Below are positions 1 to 8,603 of a stretch of DNA of 64,000 bases, in pieces. The DNA is from Pseudopedobacter alpinus. Its GTDB lineage: Bacteria > Bacteroidota > Bacteroidia > Sphingobacteriales > Sphingobacteriaceae. The stretch's first letter is position 1; the number at the start of each line of letters is the position of its first letter. Both the position numbers and the translations under genes were made by a program. The notes under the pieces are model-generated. The model was not told the origin of the DNA. It made no database searches and saw only the letters and a list, made by a program, of their open reading frames with translations. The stretch is taken from NCBI RefSeq assembly GCF_042684645.1, contig NZ_JBHULV010000051.1, positions 1 through 64,000 on the forward strand, given 5' to 3'.

Positions 1-183
1 TAACTGTAAATCAATTAGTTAATAATTCCGTTTTACGAAATCGGAAATTGTTCGGACAGATATGAAATAGATTAAAAGATTTTTTTTTGATATCCTGATT
101 ATATTTTAGGAAATGTATAGGAAGCTTTTAATTAAGCACAATAAGAACAATCATCTTCATCAATTATCATTTAAAAAAATAAA

Positions 184-1794
184 TTAGTTGGTTCCCATTT
201 TCACTAAAGAGACATCATCTATGTAACAGAAAGAGTTAGCCTTAGCATCTGCTTTAAAACCAATTTCTACCCTACCACCACTTACACTAATATTGTCTAT
301 TGTAACAGTTTTCCAAGATTTATTCTCTTCCTTAATTATATAACTTATTAACTTTCCATTAGAAATAGCAAACATAGATAGCTTAGAAAAACCAGCACTA
401 TTTTTCACCTTTGCGGTAAGCACATATTTACCATCATGTAATTTTACATAAGGCGAAGATTCTATAACTTGAGTCACAATTCTTTTAAAATTCACTTTAT
501 CGCTTATGTTAAGGCTTTTTTCTCCAATTACTGTTTTTCTATCTATAGTATTGTTAAAATGATTTAATTGGGGAGAAATGGCAGAGTCTAGATTTATTGA
601 ATTTCCTTTAATAACTTTAGATGCCCAACCGGTTAGCTGTTGTTGTAGTGGTTTAACCTTGCTTGGTATAGATCTCCTATCTGCTTCAAAGCTTCCATTT
701 TTTACATAATTGTTATCATCATTAACTTTCCAATTGCCAGTTTTTTCATTTAAACTCCAAGAGCTTATGGAGTTAAAATAAGGTTTTACGCCAGTAAAAG
801 ATAATGGCACCCATTGATTGTAACCTAAACCATTACCTGCAAAATTAGACCATCGGTCTCCACAATATATGACAGTTTCTTGGGCTGTTCCTTTTACGGT
901 ATAAAAAAATCCAGTTTGTGATACATGGGCGAAATCTTCTGTACAACCATCCATTATTTGCATGTTATTGGTGGGCATATATGGTCCAAGAATATTATCA
1001 GCCACTAAATAATAGGCAAAAGAGCCATCCCATCCATAAATATTAGAAGCGCTCATGTAGAATTTATTTTTATACTTAAATAAGCAATTGCCCTCTCTAC
1101 TTTCACCTTCAAAAATTTTGTTACAATCTAACAAATTCACCATTCCATCTTTTAATCCTATTTCCGAGATGTAAATTTTATTTCTGCCGTTACCATAAGA
1201 ATATACCAAGTAAGATTTCCCTGTATCTTCATCTGTAAAGACTGTTTGATCGCCAGTGTTTGAAGTCCCAATCATGCTGGTCATATCAATTTCTTGTTGA
1301 TATTTAAAGGTCTCTGTTGGTGTACCTGCAACAGCAAAAAGAACTTTATTCCCTAACTGAATAACCATAGCATATTTATTTTGTTCTTTAAGATAAGCCA
1401 CGCCCAATCTACCAACCCATGTTGGTTTACGATTGTTGAATAACTGTTGCTCTGTAAGCACATCGCCTTCAAAAACCCAATTAACCAAATCTGTAGAGCT
1501 ATAGCAGGTAACAGATTGAAAGGAGGCATTTTTATTTGTAACCGCAGGGTTATGCCTGTAAATATCTGCTTCTTTATACTGTACACCGTACCAAAAATAT
1601 TTTTGTAATCCGGTTTTTGGATCTTTAAATTTAAAAATACCACCTCCTTGGCTGTAAAGTGGCTTACCATCTGCGGTATTCCAAAATGTATCATTTTTAA
1701 TGTTTAAATTTTGACCTAATACATTGTTTGCGATTAAAAAGACAATAAATAACTGTAATGAGTATTTGATCGAAGTCTTCAAAAATTTTAACAT
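184..1794 (-). CDS. GH43-type exported glycosidase, subfamily-24-like (candidate exo-beta-1,3-galactanase)
   Basis: 536-residue exported enzyme with a signal peptide ending near LGQ (about residue 28). The five-bladed propeller shows GH43-like signatures: SQGGGIFKF at 48-56, CYSSTDLVNW at 97-106, GDQTVF near 181 and a probable catalytic acid Glu234 in SREGNC. Known exo-beta-1,3-galactanases of subfamily 24 lack the usual Asp base and use a Gln; Gln293 in HVSQTGFF sits where that SQ motif is expected. Residues about 365-536 form a separate beta-sandwich module resembling CBM4-like domains. Last gene of the PUL, 59 bases after GH51. The GH43 fold is fairly sure; the galactanase specificity is inferred from motif and context. 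Confidence 0.7.
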   Translation of the reverse strand: MLKFLKTSIKYSLQLFIVFLIANNVLGQNLNIKNDTFWNTADGKPLYSQGGGIFKFKDPKTGLQKYFWYGVQYKEADIYRHNPAVTNKNASFQSVTCYSSTDLVNWVFEGDVLTEQQLFNNRKPTWVGRLGVAYLKEQNKYAMVIQLGNKVLFAVAGTPTETFKYQQEIDMTSMIGTSNTGDQTVFTDEDTGKSYLVYSYGNGRNKIYISEIGLKDGMVNLLDCNKIFEGESREGNCLFKYKNKFYMSASNIYGWDGSFAYYLVADNILGPYMPTNNMQIMDGCTEDFAHVSQTGFFYTVKGTAQETVIYCGDRWSNFAGNGLGYNQWVPLSFTGVKPYFNSISSWSLNEKTGNWKVNDDNNYVKNGSFEADRRSIPSKVKPLQQQLTGWASKVIKGNSINLDSAISPQLNHFNNTIDRKTVIGEKSLNISDKVNFKRIVTQVIESSPYVKLHDGKYVLTAKVKNSAGFSKLSMFAISNGKLISYIIKEENKSWKTVTIDNISVSGGRVEIGFKADAKANSFCYIDDVSLVKMGTN

Positions 1795-1853
1795 AATTTA
1801 TAATGGTTTTTAAACAAAATTTGTTGCTATTAAAAAACAAAAACTTTATTAAA

Positions 1854-3806
1854 CTAAAAATCTATAGTATAAATGGTAAAACTATATGGCTTTAATGTTT
1901 TCTTAAATTCTGATTTAACAGATTTGTATATTGAATTATTTAACGGTTTAATCTTATCAGGCTCATCTATCCCATTAAAATCATTTAAATTATTAGCAGT
2001 AAGTATTTGTTCTGTTAAAAGATTTAATTTTTTAGCTCCATTAATTTTAAATAAAACCTGTTGCGCTGTAGATTTTGTATTTACTATTTTAATAAATAAC
2101 TTTTTAGCAGTTTGATTTATAGTTGAGCTGGCATATAAGCTATCTTGTCCAATTAATGGTTTTTGGTTTATTAATATATCTACCACTTTATCTCCTCTAT
2201 TTAAAGCATACATTTTTTGCACAAAATAATTTGCAGTTTTTACGGCTTTTAAATTATCAAACCAAATTAAATCTGGTCTCCATTGCCAAGCATTAACATG
2301 AGCCATTAAAGGAGCATAAGAAGCCATGGTAACTATATCTCCGTTTCGCTCTAACCCCGTAATAAATGCCGCCTCTGATAAAGCACTTAGCCAAGAGTTT
2401 TTTCCTTCCGCGGGGTTAACATCTTTAATATGCGATGCATATTCTCCAGCAAACACTTTAGGTCCTTTTCTATCGTAATTATCATATCTATTGGCATTTT
2501 TAAAAAACCATTCAGGGTTTTGATAATAATGTTCGTCTAATAAATCTACTTTGGTGTTTTTGAGTTGTTGCCAAGCATATTCAAATCTTTCTCCGTCTGG
2601 TGAAGGGCCAGAAGCGGCTATTAACTTAACTTCTGGGTGTTTGGCTTTTAATACTTTTTCAAATGCAGCATAACGCTCTATGTATTGAACGTCCCATTGT
2701 TCGTTTCCTACCCCTAATAGCGTTAAATTAAAAGAAGCGGGGTGTCCCATTTCTGTCCTTAATTTCCCCCACTTGGTATTGCTGTCACCATTTGCAAATT
2801 CAATTAAATCTAAAGCATCTTGTATGTACGGCTCAAGCTCGTTCATAGCTACAACTTCGCCAGTGTTAAATTGGCAGGCCATACCGCAGTTTAGAATAGG
2901 TAACGGTGCAGCACCAATATCTTCAGAAAGTAAAAAGTACTCGTAAAAACCTAAACCAAAAGACTGAAAATAATCTGGTGCAGAGCGATGTGAGAATTCT
3001 GTATTCCAACGATTTATCTCCAACCTGCGATCATTAATATCGCCAATGGTATTTTTCCATTGATAGCGATTTAATAAATCTCTTCCTTCTACAATACATC
3101 CGCCAGGAAATCTTAAAAAACCTGGTTGCAATTCATTTAATACCTCTACTAAATCCCTTCTCAAGCCTTTTTCTCTGTTTTTCCATGTATTTTGTGGAAA
3201 AAGAGATACCATATCTACATCTATACTGCCATTTCCAACAAAAGAAATAGCTAATTTTCCTTTTTCTGCATTTGCATTAGATTTAACCGTTACTTTATAT
3301 TCTTTCCAATCTTTTCCGATTTTTGTTAAAGTAGCCGAACCTAAAGATTGATCATCAGCGGAAAGCAAATCAATTTTTAGGCTTATATCTGGAGTTTTTG
3401 TTTTTGCTGTGATGTAAAAAATATAACTTTCATTTTGTTGAAAACCCATTCCTCTAAACCCTTCGTTCATTAATTGAAAAGTCTTTTTATCATTATTAAA
3501 AACAATATGTGCGTAACGGTTATTATTAATTTTCTCCAAACTTCTATTAATAATTAACACCTGATTTTGAGTGTTCTTGTTAAGTTCTTTCCAACCCATT
3601 AAAGGTTTGTCAAACTCAAAAGATCTATTTTTCACTAACTCAGCATACAAACCACCGTCAGCAGAAAAATTAATATCTTCAAAAAATAAACCGTAAGAAG
3701 GCGGTGTTATATTGGTATTTGTTTTTAGATTAATTTCTATTTTTTGTTGTGCAGATATTTGAAAATCGATTAAAATTAAAAGTGTTAGAAAAATTATTCG
3801 TTTCAT
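1854..3806 (-). CDS. Alpha-L-arabinofuranosidase, GH51, with inserted CBM-like domain
   Basis: 650-residue exported enzyme (signal peptide MKRIIFLTLL to about residue 20). It begins with the GH51 stretch SYGLFFEDINFSADGG (37-52), has a carbohydrate-binding-like insert at about 70-200, then the TIM barrel. The acid/base Glu369 lies in GVGNEQW and the probable nucleophile Glu455 in VFAGEYASH. The C-terminal part is the usual beta-sandwich. GH51 enzymes of this size release terminal alpha-L-arabinofuranose from arabinan, arabinoxylan or arabinogalactan side chains. It sits 89 bases after GH115 and 59 before the GH43 gene, so arabinose and glucuronate removal are coupled. A second, shorter GH51 lies at 24467-26026. 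Confidence 0.9.
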   Translation of the reverse strand: MKRIIFLTLLILIDFQISAQQKIEINLKTNTNITPPSYGLFFEDINFSADGGLYAELVKNRSFEFDKPLMGWKELNKNTQNQVLIINRSLEKINNNRYAHIVFNNDKKTFQLMNEGFRGMGFQQNESYIFYITAKTKTPDISLKIDLLSADDQSLGSATLTKIGKDWKEYKVTVKSNANAEKGKLAISFVGNGSIDVDMVSLFPQNTWKNREKGLRRDLVEVLNELQPGFLRFPGGCIVEGRDLLNRYQWKNTIGDINDRRLEINRWNTEFSHRSAPDYFQSFGLGFYEYFLLSEDIGAAPLPILNCGMACQFNTGEVVAMNELEPYIQDALDLIEFANGDSNTKWGKLRTEMGHPASFNLTLLGVGNEQWDVQYIERYAAFEKVLKAKHPEVKLIAASGPSPDGERFEYAWQQLKNTKVDLLDEHYYQNPEWFFKNANRYDNYDRKGPKVFAGEYASHIKDVNPAEGKNSWLSALSEAAFITGLERNGDIVTMASYAPLMAHVNAWQWRPDLIWFDNLKAVKTANYFVQKMYALNRGDKVVDILINQKPLIGQDSLYASSTINQTAKKLFIKIVNTKSTAQQVLFKINGAKKLNLLTEQILTANNLNDFNGIDEPDKIKPLNNSIYKSVKSEFKKTLKPYSFTIYTIDF

Positions 3807-3895
3807 AAAGTTTTATTGTTGTATTGTAAATAATATGCTAGTAGTTAAAAAATAATAATTGATTAAAAAATTTAGTTTTTTTACACTTACTGAAA

Positions 3896-6724
3896 TCATT
3901 TTGTTTCGGCTATTGTAGAATAAGCTGGTTTAAACCCTCCAAAATCTAAAATCATTCTATCTAACATTACCCCAGGGTCTATCATTTTAAATTGTAAAAT
4001 GTGTTTACCTGGTTTTAATTCTGGCAATGTTATTTTTTGGATAGAAATATTACTTAAAACATTCTGTTTCCATTCGTTATTTCTGTCTTTAGTTGCAAAA
4101 TCTTTGATAATCCAATCGCCATTATCTACGCTAATCGCATATTTTAAGCTGTAATTTTTATTTAAAGGATGATTTGGCACAGTGAAAACAGACACAATGG
4201 GTTTAGCTAATGAGGTATTTATAAATTGATAAGATAAAACGGCATCGTCTTGTGAATGACCCTTCATTACGCTTTCCATTATTTTTTGGGTATAACCTAA
4301 GCCATTTATCAAATGCCAATATTTGTTTTTTGATGATTTTATTTCAGTATAATTTTCTGCATATATGGAGATATATCCATTCATTTCTTGAAAAACTAGT
4401 TTATCAGTGGTGGAATTTGTGTGATTTAAAACATTAATTTTAATGTATTTTGTACCAAAAGATGTTTTAATTGTTAGTAGAATTTCTTGCTTTGTTTCAA
4501 AAACAAAATTGTCCTCTAAACTTATCCAAATTCTTTCTTGTGTTTTACCCTCTTTTGATAAATGACCAGCTTTTACAGAAAATTTTAAGCCTGCTTTATC
4601 TGCAAATAATTCCCAATGAAGAGCGCTATCTTTTGTTAGAAATATATCTACAAAGAACTTTTGATTTTTTGATTCATAGTAATTTGGTAATATTAATGTA
4701 TCTAATTTATCATCAAGTTCTGTTTGCCCTTCGGTAATTAAACCCCAATTAGATTTAGAATTTACAGGATTTAACAATATTTTAGGATTGTCAAAGACTG
4801 GAAGTTTTCTTGGTGTCATAAACATCATATTTTTCCATTTACCGTTTGCTAAACTATCATTAAAATATTGGGTAAGTTTAGCTATGTTTTGATAAGCTAA
4901 ATCTGTAGAATCTTTATATTTTATAGCAGACAACCTACCTTGTTTTGCATATAAAACAGCTTTATCACGATATAAAAACTTTTTACTCATGTTAGATGAT
5001 GCGATTACCGGATATTTAACCAATTCGAAGTACGAATCTCTGTATTGATTAGCTAGTTTATCAGCAATTCGCAATGCCCTGTTTTCTAAATTTTGATATT
5101 TATTTAAACGTTGCTGAGCTTCATCGCCATAGTAGAAATGGTTATACGCTGTAAATGCTATTTTTGTAGTGGGTTCAGTTTGACTCCATCCCATAAATTC
5201 TGGCTTTCTTTCTAAGGCAAGCTGCTCGTAATCGTTCATTAAATTAGCTATAGAATTACCTTGATTTGGAAAAATACTTTCGTACCAGTTTTTACGGTGT
5301 TGAATTAAATAATTATTATTTTGAAAAGGAGATATATCATAAGCCATATCCATAAATAATTGAGTTTGATACTCAGCAGGTTTGATATCTCCAACATTTA
5401 AAACCCATATCTTTTTCGAGTTATTTTGATAAGCCTTCAGCATTTCTTTCCACATTAAACCTGCTGGTATAGTGCTTAACCATAAATAATCATGCGGACG
5501 CCCCCAATATGAGGCATGATAATAAACGCCAGAACCACCGGTTCTTTTTGCCTCTTCGGGAGAGTTTAACCTTCTGATGTAACCATAATTATCATCTGGC
5601 CAAACCAAAGTCACATCATCAGGTACTATTAAACCCAGATCATAAATATCTAAAACTTCTTTATAAAGTGTAATAGCTTGTGGAATGGAATTTTTTCCTA
5701 AAACATCGGCAAGTATTTGTCTTTGGTCTTTTATTACTTGTTCTGTTAGTGGTACCGCTTCTTTATTTGATTTCACACCTTCCATTCCACTATCATGTAC
5801 ACCCCGCATACCCATGGTATAAATCACTTCATTTTTTTTACTTTCTAATATTCTGTTTTTCCAATAATCTTGAATTTTCTCTTTATTTGTTAAATAATTA
5901 AATCGCCCCATGGTTTGCTCACTCCATTCATCTACATTATTTCTTAGCATAGGCTCGGCATGTGAGGTACTAATAATGATATTGTAATGTTGCGCCATTT
6001 CTAAATTACCTGGCACATTAAAAAATGCTTTTGTACCAGGGTGCATGGCAGGCCAAATCATATTTGCTTTTAATCTCAATAAAAGTTCAAATATTTTGGC
6101 GTAAGTTTTTGGTCCAATATTATTTAGCTCTTTATCTATTTGAGTTGCCGCCCAAGGTCTTAAACCCCAATCTTCATCGTTTAAAAATACCCCGCGGTAT
6201 TTAACAGATGGTGTTTTAGAAATGGTGTCTTTAATAGCAATAGAAAGTGTACTTTTCTTTTCTGTGTGCACATCTGCCCAATAATACCATGGATTAATCC
6301 CTAATTTTTCTGAAAGATGAAAAACTCCATAAGCCAAACCTCTATTATCGCTACCGGTAATAATTAGAGCTTTATTTATTTTAGCGTTTGGTTTTTGCAG
6401 AGTTTTTATAGAAAAAACTTCCCATTGATTTCTTATTTGACTTGCATTAGATTGTTTGAAATAAGAAAGTTCATCAGCGTTTTCTAAAACGATAATATTT
6501 CCTTTAGCCTGAGCCAAACTATTTAAAACCTGAGGTTGATAACCAGTTATAGTAAAAATATCTTTAGCTAAAGTGTGCGCTAAAATAGAGTCTAATTTGG
6601 CTGAATTTCGATGGTAAACTAAAGTTATTTTATGCTGAGGAGACATAAAATCAAAATTTTGAGCATTTAGATTGATGCAAAAAAATAGTAATAGAAATAT
6701 TAAACTACTTTTAACCTTAAACAT
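3896..6724 (-). CDS. Alpha-glucuronidase, GH115
   Basis: 942-residue exported protein (signal peptide to about residue 22). The N-terminal domain carries GSDNRGLAYG (124-133), and the catalytic domain has the family signatures GVFLNDEDWG (178-187) and MIWPAMHPGTKAFF (222-235), followed by a helical region and a C-terminal beta-sandwich. GH115 enzymes remove alpha-linked (4-O-methyl)glucuronic acid from glucuronoxylan or from arabinogalactan. No GH10, GH11, GH30 or GH67 gene is present in this PUL, so arabinogalactan is the more likely target. First enzyme after SusD2, separated by a stem-loop at 6762-6781 that may lower its expression relative to the transport genes. Full length for the family. 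Confidence 0.9.
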   Translation of the reverse strand: MFKVKSSLIFLLLFFCINLNAQNFDFMSPQHKITLVYHRNSAKLDSILAHTLAKDIFTITGYQPQVLNSLAQAKGNIIVLENADELSYFKQSNASQIRNQWEVFSIKTLQKPNAKINKALIITGSDNRGLAYGVFHLSEKLGINPWYYWADVHTEKKSTLSIAIKDTISKTPSVKYRGVFLNDEDWGLRPWAATQIDKELNNIGPKTYAKIFELLLRLKANMIWPAMHPGTKAFFNVPGNLEMAQHYNIIISTSHAEPMLRNNVDEWSEQTMGRFNYLTNKEKIQDYWKNRILESKKNEVIYTMGMRGVHDSGMEGVKSNKEAVPLTEQVIKDQRQILADVLGKNSIPQAITLYKEVLDIYDLGLIVPDDVTLVWPDDNYGYIRRLNSPEEAKRTGGSGVYYHASYWGRPHDYLWLSTIPAGLMWKEMLKAYQNNSKKIWVLNVGDIKPAEYQTQLFMDMAYDISPFQNNNYLIQHRKNWYESIFPNQGNSIANLMNDYEQLALERKPEFMGWSQTEPTTKIAFTAYNHFYYGDEAQQRLNKYQNLENRALRIADKLANQYRDSYFELVKYPVIASSNMSKKFLYRDKAVLYAKQGRLSAIKYKDSTDLAYQNIAKLTQYFNDSLANGKWKNMMFMTPRKLPVFDNPKILLNPVNSKSNWGLITEGQTELDDKLDTLILPNYYESKNQKFFVDIFLTKDSALHWELFADKAGLKFSVKAGHLSKEGKTQERIWISLEDNFVFETKQEILLTIKTSFGTKYIKINVLNHTNSTTDKLVFQEMNGYISIYAENYTEIKSSKNKYWHLINGLGYTQKIMESVMKGHSQDDAVLSYQFINTSLAKPIVSVFTVPNHPLNKNYSLKYAISVDNGDWIIKDFATKDRNNEWKQNVLSNISIQKITLPELKPGKHILQFKMIDPGVMLDRMILDFGGFKPAYSTIAETK

Positions 6725-6761
6725 ATAATTATTAAATAGTATAAGTGATATGAAATAATAA

Positions 6762-6781
6762 AACCGGATTAGTGTCCGGTT
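6762..6781 (-). terminator. Stem-loop between SusD2 and GH115 (partial terminator)
   Basis: A perfect 7-bp stem (AACCGGA/TCCGGTT) with a 6-base loop lies in the 90-base gap after susD2. Read on the minus strand it is followed by a T-rich run (TTTTATTATTT), so it resembles a leaky intrinsic terminator. Such hairpins after susCD can make the transport genes more abundant than the enzymes behind them. Confidence 0.5.
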
Positions 6782-6814
6782 CTATCATATTATTTTTTAT
6801 TTGATTACAAAAAT

Positions 6815-8578
6815 CTAATCAAACTTAAAAGGTAAATACCAATTGTTTTGATCCATTAATTTTGTACGAACCGCTGATGCGTTCGGATTATTCTCTTTTA
6901 ATAACTTTTGGTAAACTTTATCAGCTAAAAATGCTGGTTCATTTCTTCTTCTAGCTATACGCATTAAATCTCCCCAACGGTTACCTTCAAAAGCTAATTC
7001 TAATCCTGCTTCAGCAATTAAACTAGATTCTATGTTGGTAGTACTATCACCTACCACAGCTAGTCGAGGTACATAAGCTCTATTTCTTAAACCTACATTT
7101 CTATGCCATGTAGCTCTAAAGCTTGGGAAATCACCATCTCTAGCATCAAAATTATAAGGGGGTACATCAAACGTTTGTTGAATATTAGTTACATTTCTAT
7201 TCCTGTCGTTAGATGGAGTAGGATCAAATTCATATTTAATCCCATCATTTAATAAAGCATTTGCTAACCTGTGTCTATTATCTCTATTGGCTGCTTCTGC
7301 AAAACGTAAATGTAATGTTGCAGCTCTGTATAAAAAGAAGTTGCCTTCTTTTTCAAAAAGTACACGTGGTAAAAATGTTATATCGTCTAAGTAATTGTAT
7401 AAATATTTCATTACCACCGGTCTTCCAAAATTTTCGTTGATACTAAAAGTTTTTCTTACATCGCCAACTATTCCATTTCTTTGAGTTTGTGCATTCCAAT
7501 TATCTATAGATTGTTGAGAAGGCTTTAGTAGGTATTTACCCCCCTGTATAGAAAATAAATCTACAAAGGGATTAGTTGGTTGAAAATTTCTGCTAAATGG
7601 TAGCGCCCAAATCCACTCTTGGTTCCATAAATTATCTCTTTGTCTAGCAAACAGAGATTTCCAGCCTTGGGTAGTACTGTTGATTAAAGCTCTAGTGTCT
7701 TGTTCCCTAAAACGTATATAACCTACTGCTATGTCATTATTTGTGGCTACATCTGCAAATCTTACTTTATAAAGATCGTATCTGTCATTATCATTACCAG
7801 TATTTTCGAAACTTGTCATTACCGCTTTATACGCAGTTGCAGCTCTGTTATAATTACCTTTCCATAAATTTAAATCGCCAATTAAACATTGCTTATTAAT
7901 AAAAAATTTAGCGGTTGGATAGCCATCTACTGTTGTAATTAAAGATGAGTTTGATGCATAGGTATTTTTATAAGGCAAGCCTTCTACAAATGGAACTAAT
8001 ATATCTAATAACTGGTCAAAATTTACTCTTGGAAATTTTGACACATCTTTGATATCATTAATATCTGTTAAAGGATCAGTTATGTATGGAATGGTACCAA
8101 AATGGATTCCTAACTGCAAATAAACCCAAGAACGAATACATGCTACATCAGAGTAACGCTGGTTGTACTCATCAGAAGTAAATTTGTTGTCTTTTAACAT
8201 GATGTCGAAATTTGCTAAAACATCATTACAATTTAATATCACTTCGTAATACTTTTTAGGGCTTGCATAAGGGTTGTCTAAAGTAACATCATGATTGCTA
8301 ATTTGCCTTAAAAAAGGATCTGAATTTACCGTAACCGACATTAAATCGGCCCTTAACTCGTTAAGTATAACATACTGGCTGGCTAAATCCATAAACTTTC
8401 CATAAACACCATATACAGCAGCATCGGCATCAAAAACGTTTCTGTAAGCCTGCTCTTGCACTAACCTGTCTTTAGGTTCTACCTCTAAAAACTTTTTGCA
8501 AGAGATATTACTAGTAAAAGCTAATGTTACCGCAGTTACTACTAACCATTTTTTTGTATTTAATTTTAATTTCATCAT
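6815..8578 (-). CDS. SusD/RagB family glycan-binding lipoprotein (pair 2)
   Basis: 587-residue outer-membrane lipoprotein with lipobox SNISC, Cys27 as acylated residue, followed by the typical SusD opening KKFLEVEPKD. It has an N-terminal SusD-like region, TPR-type helices and the C-terminal SusD motif with a characteristic FEGNRWGDLMRIARR segment near 540. SusD proteins cap their SusC partner and capture oligosaccharides at the cell surface. It follows SusC2 by 25 bases. Its sequence differs clearly from SusD1 at 15029-16558, so the pairs are diverged rather than recently duplicated. Confidence 0.93.
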   Translation of the reverse strand: MMKLKLNTKKWLVVTAVTLAFTSNISCKKFLEVEPKDRLVQEQAYRNVFDADAAVYGVYGKFMDLASQYVILNELRADLMSVTVNSDPFLRQISNHDVTLDNPYASPKKYYEVILNCNDVLANFDIMLKDNKFTSDEYNQRYSDVACIRSWVYLQLGIHFGTIPYITDPLTDINDIKDVSKFPRVNFDQLLDILVPFVEGLPYKNTYASNSSLITTVDGYPTAKFFINKQCLIGDLNLWKGNYNRAATAYKAVMTSFENTGNDNDRYDLYKVRFADVATNNDIAVGYIRFREQDTRALINSTTQGWKSLFARQRDNLWNQEWIWALPFSRNFQPTNPFVDLFSIQGGKYLLKPSQQSIDNWNAQTQRNGIVGDVRKTFSINENFGRPVVMKYLYNYLDDITFLPRVLFEKEGNFFLYRAATLHLRFAEAANRDNRHRLANALLNDGIKYEFDPTPSNDRNRNVTNIQQTFDVPPYNFDARDGDFPSFRATWHRNVGLRNRAYVPRLAVVGDSTTNIESSLIAEAGLELAFEGNRWGDLMRIARRRNEPAFLADKVYQKLLKENNPNASAVRTKLMDQNNWYLPFKFD

Positions 8579-8603
8579 TTCTATAATAAAAAGTATGATA
8601 GGC

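Noticed and set aside
1..60. Weak inverted repeat ATTCCG/CGGAAAT as a terminator of the PUL
   Set aside because: Stem of about 5-6 bp with an 11-base loop and no T run; not convincing.
1353..1694. 113-codon frame inside the GH43 gene
   Set aside because: Same strand, another frame of the GH43 gene; no independent signals.
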